NCBI GenBank assembly: GCA_943735955.1 | Contig: CALSEQ010000015.1 | Span: 262,501-326,500 of the forward strand | DNA: 64,000 bases | Direction of reading: 5' to 3' | From: Piscicola geometra | Taxonomy: Eukaryota > Annelida > Clitellata > Hirudinida > Piscicolidae | Shown: positions 12,701-27,533 of the stretch, piece by piece | Layout: every line of letters starts with the position of its first letter | Position numbering within the stretch: the stretch's first letter is position 1 | Translations under genes and position numbers: made by a program | Notes under the pieces: model-generated | Seen by the model: only the letters and a program-made list of their open reading frames with translations | Databases searched by the model: none | Told to the model about the DNA's origin: nothing

Positions 12701-13875
12701 TTACATATATTGCATATTTACACATATTGCATATTTACATATATTGCATATTTACATATATTACACATTCACATATATTGCATATTTACATATATTGCAT
12801 ATTTACATATATTACATATTCACATATATTGCATATTTACATATATTGCATATTTACACATATTACTTATTTACACATATTGCATCTTTACATATATTGC
12901 ATATTTACATATATTGCATATTTACATATATTGCATATTTACATATATTGCATATTTACATATATTGCATATTTACATATTTTGCATATTTACATGTATT
13001 GCATATTTACATATATTGCATTTTTACATATTTTGCATATTTACATATATTGCATACTTACATATATTGCATATTTACATATATTGCATATTTACATATA
13101 CTGCATATTTACATATATTGCAAATTTACATATATTGCATATTTACATATAGTGCATATTTACATTTATTGCCTATTTACATATATTGCATATTTACATA
13201 TATTGCATATTTACATATATTGTTTATTTACATATATTGCATATTTACATATATTGCATAATTACATATATTGCATATTTACATATATTGCATATTTACA
13301 TATATTGCATACTTACATATATTGCATATTTACATAGATTGCATATTTACATAGATTGCATATTTACATATATTGCATATTTACATATATTACATATTTA
13401 CATATATTGCATATTTACACATATTGCATATTTACATATATTGCATATTTACATATATTACATATTTACATATATTGCATATTAACATTTATTGCATGTT
13501 TACATATATTGCATATTTACACATATTGCATCTTTACATTTATTGCCTATTTACATATATTCCATATTTACATATATTACATATTTACATATATTGCATA
13601 TTTACACATGTTGCATTATTACATATATTGCATATTTACATATATTACACATTCACATATATTGCATATTTACATATATTGCATAATTACATATATTACA
13701 TATTCACATATATTGCATATTTACATATATTGCATATTTACACATATTGCTTATTTACACATATTGCATCTTTACATATATTGCATATTTACATTTATTG
13801 CATATTTACATATATTGCATATTTACATATATTGCATATTTACATATATTGCATATTTACATATATTGCATATTT
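9726..13875. repeat. 2.3-kb tandem duplication within domain II
   Basis: Bases ~9726-11640 recur at ~12029-13875. The offset is 2303 at first (atgttgc at 9726 and 12029) and 2235 after ~13050. The second copy lacks four units (68 bp) there, including the tttaaatat unit found near 10806 in the first copy. Scattered substitutions distinguish the copies, so this duplication is older than the 2098-bp one. Confidence 0.87.
11858..11880. other. Truncated satellite unit, probable recombination breakpoint
   Basis: The 17-bp register is broken at catatttacatg followed by tttacatagatt: part of a unit is missing, so two tttaca motifs lie unusually close. Sequence before the break (from ~11700) matches ~14275-14435 at offset 2575. 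Sequence after it does not continue that match. The simplest reading is a junction between two different satellite segments. Confidence 0.7.
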
Positions 13876-14796
13876 ACATATATTGCATATTTAAATATAT
13901 TGCATACTTACATATATTGCATATTTACATATATTGCATATTTACATATACTGCATATTTACATATATTGCAAATTTACATATATTGCATATTTACATAT
14001 AGTGCATATTTACATTTATTGCCTATTTACATATATTGAATATTTACATATATTGCATATTTACATATATTGCTTATTTACATATATTGCATATATACAT
14101 ATATTGCATAATTACATATATTGCATATATACATATATTGCATAATTACATATATTGCATATTTACATATATTGCATATTTACATATATTGCATACTTAC
14201 ATATATTTCATATTTACATAGATTGCATATTCACATAGATTGCATATTTACATATATTGCATATTTACATATATTGCATATTTGCACATATTGCATATTT
14301 ACATATATTGCATATTTACATATATTACATATTTACATATATTGCATATTTACATTTATTGCATGTTTACACATAATGCATATTTACACATATTGCATCT
14401 TTACATATATTGCATATTTACATATTTTGCATATTTACATATATTGCATATTTACATATATTGCATATTTACATATATTGCATATTTGCATATATTGCAT
14501 ATTTACATATATTGCATATTTACATATATTGCATATTTACATATATTGCATGTTTACATATATTGCATAATTACATATATTGCATATATAAATATATTGC
14601 ATATTTACATATATTGCATATTTACATATATTGCATATTTACATATAATGCATATTTACATATATTGCATATTTACATATATGGCATATTTACATATATT
14701 GCATATTTACATATATTGCATATTTACATATATTGCATATTTACATATATTGCATATTTACATATATTGCATATTTACATACATTGCATATTTACA

Positions 14797-15184
14797 TATA
14801 TTGCATATTTACATATATTGCATATTTACATATATTGCATATTTACATATATTGCATATTTACATATATTGCATATTTACATATATTGCATATTTACATA
14901 TATTGCATATTTACATATATTGCATATTTACATATATTGCATATTTACATATATTGCATATTTACATATATTGCATATTTACATATATTGCATATTTACA
15001 TATATTGCATATTTACATATATTGCATATTTACATATATTGCATATTTACATATATTGCATATTTACATATATTGCATATTTACATATATTGCATATTTA
15101 CATATATTGCATATTTACATATATTGCATATTTACATATATTGCATATTTACATATATTGCATATTTACATATATTGCATATTT
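14797..15184 (+). repeat. Run of ~23 perfect canonical 17-bp units
   Basis: From just after the catacatt unit near 14785 to the edge of telomere-type block 5, every unit reads gcatatttacatatatt without change. Most other stretches of this length contain several variant units. This is the best statement of the consensus and probably a recently expanded or homogenised tract. It is cut in mid-unit (catattta) by block 5. Confidence 0.93.
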
Positions 15185-15684
15185 AACCCTTACCCTCACC
15201 CTAACCCTAACCCTAACCCTAACCCTAACCCTAACCCTAACCCTAACCCTAACCCTAACCCTAACCCTAACCCTTACCCTAACCTTAACCCTAACCCTAA
15301 CCCTAACCCTAAATCTAACCCTAACCCTAACCCTAACCCTAACCCTAACCCTAACCCTAACCCTAACCCTAACCCTAACTCTAACCCTAACCCTAACCCT
15401 AACCTCAACCCTAACCCTAACCCTAACCCTAACCCTAACCCTAACCCTAACCCTTACCCTAACCCTAACCCTAACCCTAAACCTAACTCTAACCCTAACC
15501 CTAACCCTAACCCTAACCATAACTCTAACCCTAACCCTAACCCTAACCCTAACCCTAACCCTAACCCTAACGCTAACCCCAACCCTAACCCTAACTCTAA
15601 CCCTAACCCTAACCCTAACCTTAACCCTAACCCTAACCCTAACCCTAACCCTAACCTAACCCTAACCCTAACCCTAACCCTAAC
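15185..15684 (-). repeat. Interstitial telomere-type block 5
   Basis: 500 bp of degenerate CCCTAA repeat. It begins with the same catattta/accctt junction as the others and ends with the same cctaacctaa arrangement and ctaac/acatatattg junction; only the cctaaa of blocks 1-4 reads cctaac here. It lacks the ccctata step and has private variants (ccctcaccc near 15196, ccataact near 15516, cgctaacccc near 15570). It is the most diverged of the five blocks and the last one in the window. Confidence 0.97.
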
Positions 15685-17772
15685 ACATATATTGCATTTT
15701 TACATATATTGCATATTTACATATATTGCATATTTACATATATTGCGTATTTACATATAGTGCATATTTACATATATTGCGTATTTACATATATTGCTTA
15801 TTTACATGTATTGCTTATTTACATATATTGCATATTTACATATATTGCATATTTACATATATTGCATATTTACATATATTACACATTCACATATATTGCA
15901 TATTTACATATATTGCATATTTACATATATTACATATTCACATATATTGCATATTTACAGATATTGCATATTTACACATAATGCTTATTTACACATATTG
16001 CATCTTTACATATATTGCATATTTACATATATTGCATATTTACATATATTGCATATTTACATATATTGCATATTTACATATATTGCATATTTACATATTT
16101 TGCATATTTACATATATTGCATATTTACATATATTGCATATTTACATATTTTGCATATTTACATATATTGCATATTTACATATATTGCATATTTACATAT
16201 ATTGCATATTTACATATATTGCATTTTTAAATATATTGCATACTTACATATATTGCATATTTACATATATTGCATATTTACATATATTGCATATTTACAT
16301 ATATTGCATATTTACATATATTACACATTCACATATATTGCATATTTACATATATTGCATATTTACATATATTACATATTCACATATATTGCATATTTAC
16401 ATATATTGCATATTTACATATATTGCATATTTACATATATTGCATATTTACATATATTGCATATTTACATATATTGCATATTTACATATATTGCATATTT
16501 ACATATTTTGCTTATTTACATATATTGCATATTTACATATATTGCATATTTACATATATTGCATATTTACATATATTGCATATTTACATATATTGCATAT
16601 TTACATATATTGCATATTTACATATATTGCATATTTACATATATTGCATATTTACATATATTGCATATTTACATATATTGCATATTTACATATATTGCAT
16701 ATTTACATATATTGCATATTTACATATATTGCATATTTACATATATTGTATATTTACATATATTGCATATTTACATATATTGCATATTTACATATATTGC
16801 ATATTTACATAAATTGCATATTTACATATATTGCTTATTTACATATATTGCATATTTACATATATTGCATATTTACATATATTGCTTAATTACATATATT
16901 GCATATTTACATATATTGCATATTTACATATATTGCATTTTTACGTATATTGCATATTTACACATATTGCATATTTACATATATTGCATATTTACATATA
17001 TTGCATATTTACATATATTGCATATTTACATATATTGCATAGTTACATATATTGCATATTTACATATATTGCATATTTACATATATTGCATATTTACATA
17101 TATTGCATATTTACATATATTGCATATTTACATATATTGCATATTCACATATATTGCATATTTACATATATTGCATATTTACATATATTGCATATTTACA
17201 TATATTGCATATTTACATATATTGCATATTTACATATATTGCATATTTACATATTTTGCTTATTTACATATATTGCATATTTACATATATTGCATATTTA
17301 CATATATTGCATATTTACATATATTGCATATTTACATATATTGCATATTTACATATATTGCATATTTACATATATTGCATAATTACATATATTGCATATT
17401 TACATATATTGCATATTTACATATATTGCATATTTACATATATTGCATATTTACATATATTGCATATTTACATATATTGCATATTTACATATATTGCATA
17501 TTTAAATATATTGCATATTTACATATATTGCATATTTACATATATTGCATATTTACATATATTGCATATTTACATATATTGCATATTTACATATATTGCA
17601 TGTTTACATATATTGCATATTTACATAAATTGCATATTTACATATATTGCATATTTACATTTATTGCATATTTACATATATTGCATATTTACATATATTG
17701 CATATTTACATATATTGCATATTTACATATATTGCATATTTACATATATTGCATATTTACATATATTGCATA
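15685..17772 (+). repeat. 17-bp satellite array, domain III, mostly canonical
   Basis: 2.09 kb of satellite. The first ~700 bp keep domain II variants (attacacattcac, attacatattcac, cacataatg, tttaaatat). From ~16390 most units are canonical with isolated single-base changes. No length variant and no other sequence was seen. Confidence 0.97.
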
Positions 17773-17869
17773 TTTAAATAAGATTGCATATTTACACACA
17801 TTGCATATTTACATATATTGCATATTTACATATATTGCATATTTACATATATTGCATATTTACATATAT

Positions 17870-20431
17870 TGCCTATTTACATATATTGCATATTTACATA
17901 TGTTGCATATTTACATTTATTGCATATTTTCATATATTGCATATTTACATCTATTGCATGTTTACATATACTGCATATTTACATATATTGCATATTTACA
18001 TATATTGCATATTTACATATATTGCATATTTACATATATTGCATATTTACAATTATTGCATATTTACATATATTGCATATTTACATATATTGCATATTTA
18101 CATATATTGCATATTTACATATATTGCATATTTAAATTATATTGCATATTTACACATATTGCATATTTACATATGTTGCATATTTAGATATATTGCATAT
18201 TTACATATATTGCATATTTACATATATTGCATATTTACATATATTGCATATTTACATATATTGCATATTTACATATATTGCATATTTACATATATTGCAT
18301 ATTTACATATATTGCATATTTACATATATTGCATATTTACATATATTGCATATTTACATATATTGCATATTTACATATATTGCATATTTACATATATTGC
18401 ATATTTACATATATTGCATATTTACATATATTGCATATTTAAATAAGATTGCATATTTACACACATTGCATATTTACATATATTGCATATTTACATATAT
18501 TGCATATTTACATATATTGCATATTTACATATATTGCGTATTTACATATATTGCATATTTACATATATTGCATATTTACATATATTGCATATTTACATAT
18601 ATTGCATATTTACATATATTGCATATTTACATCTATTGCATATTTACATATATTGCATATTTACATCTATTGCATGTTTACATATACTGCATATTTACAT
18701 ATATTGCATATTTACATATATTGCATATTTACATATATTGCATATTTACATATATTGCATATTTACATATTTTGCATATTTACATATATTGCATATTTAC
18801 ATATATTGCATATTTAAATAAGATTGCATATTTACACACATTGCATATTTACATATATTGCATATTTACATATATTGCATATTTACATATATTGCATATT
18901 TACATATATTGCGTATTTACATATATTGCATATTTACATATATTGCATATTTACATATATTGCATATTTACATATATTGCATATTTACATATATTGCATA
19001 TTTACATCTATTGCATATTTACATATATTGCATATTTACATCTATTGCATGTTTACATATACTGCATATTTACATATATTGCATATTTACATATATTGCA
19101 TATTTACATATATTGCATATTTACATATATTGCATATTTACATATTTTGCATATTTACATATATTGCATATTTACATATATTGCATATTTACATATATTG
19201 CATATTTAAATTATATTGCATATTTACACATATTGCATATTTACATATATTGCATCTTTACATTTATTGCATATTTACATATATTGCATATTTACATATG
19301 TTGCATATTTACATATGTTGCATTTTTACATATATTGCATATTTACATATATTGCATATTTACATATATTGCATATTTACATATATTGCATATTTACATA
19401 TATTGCATATTTACATATATTGCATATTTACATATATTGCATATTTACATTTATTGCATATTTACATATATTGCATATTTACATATATTGCCTATTTACA
19501 TATATTGCATATTTACATATGTTGCATATTTACATTTATTGCATATTTTCATATATTGCATATTTACATCTATTGCATGTTTACATATACTGCATATTTA
19601 CATAGATTGCATATTTACATATATTGCATATTTACATATATTGCATATTTACATATATTGCATATTTACAATTATTGCATATTTACATATATTGCATATT
19701 TACATATATTGCATATTTACATATATTGCATATTTACATATATTGCATATTTAAATTATATTGCATATTTACACATATTGCATATTTACATATGTTGCAT
19801 ATTTACATATATTGCATATTTACATATATTGCATATTTACATATATTGCATATTTACATATATTGCATATTTACATATATTGCATATTTACATATATTGC
19901 ATATTTACATATATTGCATATTTACATATATTGCATATTTACATATATTGCATATTTACATATATTGCATATTTACATATATTGCATATTTACATATATT
20001 GCATATTTACATATATTGCATATTTACATATATTGCATATTTACATATATTGCATATTTAAATAAGATTGCATATTTACACACATTGCATATTTACATAT
20101 ATTGCATATTTACATATATTGCATATTTACATATATTGCATATTTACATATATTGCGTATTTACATATATTGCATATTTACATATATTGCATATTTACAT
20201 ATATTGCATATTTACATATATTGCATATTTACATATATTGCATATTTACATCTATTGCATATTTACATATATTGCATATTTACATCTATTGCATGTTTAC
20301 ATATACTGCATATTTACATATATTGCATATTTACATATATTGCATATTTACATATATTGCATATTTACATATATTGCATTATTACATATTTTGCATATTT
20401 ACATATATTGCATATTTACATATATTGCATA
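17870..20431. repeat. 1619-bp spaced duplication (17870-18812 and 19489-20431)
   Basis: The series gcctattt, atgttgc, tttacatttatt, ttttcatat at ~17872 recurs at ~19491, and tttaaataagatt at 18438 recurs at 20057, both at offset 1619. Single substitutions separate the copies, such as tttagatat near 18186 against tttacatat, and acatagatt near 19606 against acatatatt. Confidence 0.85.
18438..19187. repeat. 375-bp direct tandem duplication
   Basis: Two adjacent copies, 18438-18812 and 18813-19187, each opening with the 18-bp tttaaataagatt unit followed by tttacacacatt. The gcgtattt variant at 18536 matches 18911. The length is 22 units plus one base, as expected with one 18-bp unit per copy. 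A third copy begins at 20057 (gcgtattt at 20155) and differs by a ttattacat change near 20383. Confidence 0.9.
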
Positions 20432-20799
20432 TTTACATATATTGCATATTTAAATTATATTGCATATTTACACATATTGCATATTTACATATATTGCATC
20501 TTTACATTTATTGCATATTTACATATATTGCATATTTACATATGTTGCATATTTACATATGTTGCATTTTTACATATATTGCATATTTACATATATTGCA
20601 TATTTACATATATTGCATATTTACATATATTGCATATTTACATATATTGCATATTTACATATATTGCATATTTACATATATTGCATATTTACATTTATTG
20701 CATATTTACATATATTGCATATTTACATATATTGCATATTTACATATATTGCATATTTACATATATTGCATATTTAAATATATTGCATATTTACATATA

Positions 20800-21801
20800 T
20801 TGCATATTTACATATATTGCATATTTACATATATTGCGTATTCACATATATTGCATATTTACATATATTGCATATTTAAATTCTATTGCATATTTACACA
20901 CATTGCATATTTACATATATTGCATATTTACCTATCTTGCATATTTACATATATTTCATGTTTACATATATTGCATATTTACCTATATTGCATATTTACA
21001 TATATTGCATATTTACATATATTGCATATTTACTTATATTGCATAGTTGCATATATTGCATATTTACATATATTGCATATTTAAACTATATTGCATATTT
21101 ACACATATTGCATATTTACATATATTGCATATTTACATATATTGCATATTTACATATATTGCATATTTAAATTATATTGCATATTTACACATATTGCATA
21201 TTTACATATATTGCATCTTTACATTTATTGCATATTTACATATATTGCATCTTTACATTTATTGCATATTTACATATATTGCATATTTACATATGTTGCA
21301 TATTTACATATGTTGCATATTCACATATATTGCATATTTACATATATTGCATATTTACATATATTGCATATTTACATATATTGCATATTTACATATATTG
21401 CATATTTACATATATTGCATATTTACATATATTGCATATTTACATATATTGCATATTTACATATATTGCATATTTACATATATTGCATATTTACATATAT
21501 TGCATATTTACATATATTGCATATTTACATATTTTGCATATTTACATATATTGCGTATTCACATATATTGCATATTTACATATATTGCATATTTAAATTC
21601 TATTGCATATTTACACACATTGCATATTTACATATATTGCATATTTACCTATCTTGCATATTTACATATATTTCATGTTTACATATATTGCATATTTACC
21701 TATATTGCATATTTACATATATTGCATATTTACATATATTGCATATTTACTTATATTGCATAGTTGCATATATTGCATATTTACATATATTGCATATTTA
21801 A
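20800..21801. repeat. 717-bp spaced duplication (20800-21084 and 21517-21801)
   Basis: The series tttaaattctatt, tttacacacatt, tttacctatctt, atatttcatg, tttacctat, tttacttat and gcatagttgcat occurs in both copies. The 18-bp unit is at 20875 and 21592. Differences include attttgc near 21534 against atattgc, and tttaaactatatt near 21078 against tttaaattctatt. Confidence 0.82.
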
Positions 21802-22299
21802 ATTCTATTGCATATTTACACACATTGCATATTTACATATATTGCATATTTACATGTATTGCATATTTACATATATTGCATATTTACATATATTGCCTAT
21901 TTACATTTATTGCATTTTTACATATGTTGCATATTTACATATATTGCATATTTTCATATATTGCATATTTACATATATTGCATATTTACATATATTGCAG
22001 ATTTACATATATTGCATATTTACATATATTGCATATTTAAATATATTGCATATTTACATATATTGCATATTTACATATATTGCATATCTACATATATTGC
22101 ATATTTACATATATTGCATATTTACATATATTGCATGTTTACATATATTGCATATTTACATATTTTGCATATTTACATATATTGCATATTTACATATATT
22201 GCATATTTACATATATTGCATATTTACATACATTGCATATTCACATATATTGCATATTTTCATATATTGCATATTTACATATATTTCATATTTACATAT

Positions 22300-24756
22300 A
22301 TTGCATATATTCATATATTGCATATTTACATACATTGCATATTTACATATATTGCATATTTACATATATTGCATATTTACATATATTGCATATTCACATA
22401 TATTGCATATTTAAATTCTATTGCATATTTACACACATTGCATATTTACATATATTGCATATTTACATATATTGCATATTCACATATTTTGCATATTTAC
22501 ATATATTGCCTATTTACATATATTGCATATTTACATATGTTGCATATTTACATATATTGCATATTTACATATATTGCATATTTACATTTATTGCATATTT
22601 ACATATATTGCATATTTACATATATTGCATATTTACATATATTGCATATTTACATATATTGCATTTTAACATATATTGCATATTTACATATATTGTATAT
22701 ATTCATATATTGCATATTTACATATATTGCATATTTACATATATTGCCTATTTACATATATTGCATTTTTACATATGTTGCATATTTACATATATTGCAT
22801 ATTTTCATATATTGCATATTTACATATATTGCATATTTACATATATTGCATATTTACATATATTGCATATTTACATATTTTGCATATTTACATATATTGC
22901 ATGTTTACATATATTGCATATTCACATATATTGCATATTCACATATATTGCATATTTACATATATTGCATATTTACATATATTGCATATTTACATATATT
23001 GCATATATTCATATATTGCATATTTACATATATTGCATATTTACATATATTGCATATTTACATATATTGCATATTTACATATATTGCATATTTAAATTCT
23101 ATTGCATATTTACACACATTGCATATTTACATATAATGCATATTTACATATATTGCATATTTACATATTTTGCATATTTACATATATTGCCTATTTACAT
23201 ATATTGCATATTTACATATGTTGCATATTTACATATATTGCTTATTTACATATATTGCATATTTACATATATTGCATATTTACATATATTGCATATTTAC
23301 ATACATTGCATATTTACATATATTGCATATTTACATGTATTGCATATTTACATATATTGCATATTTACATATATTGCCTATTTACATATATTGCATTTTT
23401 ACATATGTTGCATATTTACATATATTGCATATTTTCATATATTGCATATTTACATATATTGCATATTTACATATATTGCAGATTTACATATATTGCATAT
23501 TTACATATATTGCATATTTAAATATATTGCATATTTACATATATTGCATATTTACATATATTGCATATCTACATATATTGCATATTTACATATATTGCAT
23601 ATTTACATATATTGCATGTTTACATATATTGCATATTTACATATATTGCATATTTACATATATTGCATATTTACATATATTGCATATTTACATATATTGC
23701 ATATTTACATATATTGCATATTTACATACATTGCATATTTACATATATTGCATATTTACATGTATTGCATATTTACATATATTGCATATTTACATATATT
23801 GCCTATTTACATATATTGCATTTTTACATATGTTGCATATTTACATATATTGCATATTTTCATATATTGCATATTTACATATATTGCATATTTACATATA
23901 TTGCAGATTTACATATATTGCATATTTACATATATTGCATATTTAAATATATTGCATATTTACATATATTGCATATTTACATATATTGCATATCTACATA
24001 TATTGCATATTTACATATATTGCATATTTACATATATTGCATGTTTACATATATTGCATATTTACATATATTGCATATTTACATATATTGCATATTTACA
24101 TATATTGCATATTTACATATATTGCATATTTACATATATTGCATATTCACATATATTGCATATTTACATATATTGCATATTTACATATATTGCATATTTA
24201 CATATATTGCATATATTCATATATTGCATATTTACATACATTGCATATTTACATATATTGCATATTTACATATATTGCATATTTACATATATTGCATATT
24301 CACATATATTGCATATTTAAATTCTATTGCATATTTACAGACATTGCATATTTACATATATTGCATATTTACATATATTGCATATTTACATATTTTGCAT
24401 ATTTACATATATTACCTATTTACATATATTGCATATTTACATATGTTGCATATTTACATATATTGCATATTTACATATATTGCATATTTACATATATTGC
24501 ATATTTACATATATTGCATATTCACATATATTGCATATTTACATATATTGCATATTTACATATATTGCATTTTAACATATATTGCATATTTACATATATT
24601 GTATATATTCATATATTGCATATTCACATATATTGCATATTTACATATATTGCCTATTTACATATATTGCATTTTTACATATGTTGCATATTTACATATA
24701 TTGCATATTTTCATATATTGCATATTTACATATATTGCATATTTACATATATTGCA
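22300..24756. repeat. 1906-bp spaced duplication (22300-22850 and 24206-24756)
   Basis: The rare gcattttaacat unit at 22661 recurs at 24567, followed in both copies by attgtatatattcat. The period is 112 units plus two bases, consistent with two 18-bp units in the interval. A few substitutions separate the copies, such as cacacatt against cagacatt at the start of the series. Confidence 0.8.
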
Positions 24757-25489
24757 GATTTACATATATTGCATATTCACATATATTGCATATTTAAATA
24801 TATTGCATATTTACATATATTGCATATTTACATATATTGCATATTTACATATATTGCATATTTACATATTTTGCATATTTACATATATTGCATGTTTACA
24901 TATATTGCATATTCACATATATTGCATATTTACATATATTGCATATTCACATATATTGCATATTTACATATATTGCATATTTACATATATTGCATATTCA
25001 CATATATTGCATATTTACATATATTGCATATTTACATATATTGCATATTTACATATATTGCATATTTACATATATTGCATATTTACATATATTGCATGTT
25101 TAAATTCTATTGCATATTTACACACATTGCATATTTACATATAATGCATATTTACATATATTGCATATTTACATAATTTGCATGTTTACATATATTGCCT
25201 ATTTACATATATTGCATTTTTACATATGTTGCATATTTACATATATTGCATATTTTCATATATTGCATATTTACATATATTGCATATTTACATATATTGC
25301 AGATTTACATATATTGCATATTTACATATATTGCATATTTAAATATATTGCATAGTTACATATATTGCATATTTACATATATTGCATATTTACATATATT
25401 GCATATTCACATATATTGCATATTTACATATATTGCATATTTACATATATTGCATATTTACATATATTGCATATATTCATATATTGCAT

Positions 25490-27533
25490 ATTTACATATA
25501 TTGCATATTTACATATATTGCATATTTACATATATTGCATATTTACATATATTGCATATTTACATATATTGCATATTTAAATTCTATTGCATATTTACAC
25601 ACATTGCATATTTACATATAATGCATATTTACATATATTGCATATTTACATATATTGCATATTTACATATTTTGCATATTTACATATATTGCCTATTTAC
25701 ATATATTGCATATTTACATATGTTGCATATTTACATATATTGCTTATTTACATATATTGCATATTTACATATATTGCATATTTACATATATTGCATATTT
25801 ACATATATTGCATATTCACATATATTGCATATTTACATATATTGCATTTTAACATATATTGCATATTTACATATATTGTATATATTCATATATTGCATAT
25901 TTACATATATTGCCTATTTACATATATTGCATATTTACATATATTGCGTATTTACATATATTGCATATTTACATATATTGCATATTTAAATTCTATTGCA
26001 TATTTACATATATTGCATTTTAACATATATTGCATATTTATATATATTGCATTTTAACATATATTGCATATTTACATATATTGCATATTTACATATATTG
26101 CATATTTACATATATTGCATATTTACATATATTGCATATTTAAATATATTGCATATTTACATATATTGCATATTTACATATACTGCATATTTACATATAT
26201 TGCATATTTACATATATTTCATGTTTACATATATTGCATATTTACCTATATTGCATATTTACATATATTGCATATTTACATATATTGCATATTTACTTAT
26301 ATTGCATAGTTGCATATATTGCATATTTACATATATTGCATATTTAAATTCTATTGCATATTTACACACATTGCATATTTACATATATTGCATATTTACA
26401 TATATTGCATATTTACATATATTGCATATTTACATATATTGCCTATTTACATATATTGCATATTTACATATATTGCATATTTACATATATTGCATATTTA
26501 CATATATTGCATATTTACATATATTGCATATTTACATATATTGCATATTTACATATATTGCATATTTACATATATTGCATATTTAAATTCTATTGCATAT
26601 TTACACACATTGCATATTTACATATAATGCATATTTACATATATTGCATATTTACATATATTGCATATTTACATATTTTGCATATTTACATATATTGCCT
26701 ATTTACATATATTGCATATTTACATATGTTGCATATTTACATATATTGCTTATTTACATATATTGCATATTTACATATATTGCATATTTACATATATTGC
26801 ATATTTACATATATTGCATATTCACATATATTGCATATTTACATATATTGCATTTTAACATATATTGCATATTTACATATATTGTATATATTCATATATT
26901 GCATATTTACATATATTGCCTATTTACATATATTGCATATTTACATATATTGCGTATTTACATATATTGCATATTTACATATATTGCATATTTAAATTCT
27001 ATTGCATATTTACATATATTGCATTTTAACATATATTGCATATTTATATATATTGCATTTTAACATATATTGCATATTTACATATATTGCATATTTACAT
27101 ATATTGCATATTTACATATATTGCATATTTACATATATTGCATATTTAAATATATTGCATATTTACATATATTGCATATTTACATATACTGCATATTTAC
27201 ATATATTGCATATTTACATATATTTCATGTTTACATATATTGCATATTTACCTATATTGCATATTTACATATATTGCATATTTACATATATTGCATATTT
27301 ACTTATATTGCATAGTTGCATATATTGCATATTTACATATATTGCATATTTAAATTCTATTGCATATTTACACACATTGCATATTTACATATATTGCATA
27401 TTTACATATATTGCATATTTACATATATTGCATATTTACATATATTGCCTATTTACATATATTGCATATTTACATATATTGCATATTTACATATATTGCA
27501 TATTTACATATATTGCATATTTACATATATTGC
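25490..27533. repeat. 1006-bp direct tandem duplication
   Basis: Bases ~25490-26527 recur at ~26496-27533. The period is 59 units plus three bases, matching the three 18-bp tttaaattctatt units in each copy (near 25576, 25988 and 26343 in the first). I saw no base difference in the parts I compared. The copies diverge near 27533, where the second continues with gcatgttt. Confidence 0.9.

Larger units (their letters stand above)
9414..15184 (+). repeat. 17-bp satellite array, domain II
   Basis: 5.77 kb of satellite with a variant set different from domain I: tttacacatatt, attacacattcac, attacatattcac, tacatattttgc, tttaaatat, gcatactt, gcaaattt, acatagatt and gcataatt. The 16-bp gcatattacttatatt and the gcgttttt variant, both common before 8781, are absent. 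No gene and no unique sequence is present. Confidence 0.97.

Noticed and set aside
15149..15520. Minus-strand frame of VR repeats over block 5
   Set aside because: Another frame of TTAGGG repeat running into satellite; no independent evidence for a gene.
17773..20075. Transposon insertions at the tttaaataag or tttaaattat units
   Set aside because: The change is one extra base per unit; there is no inserted sequence, terminal repeat or target-site duplication.
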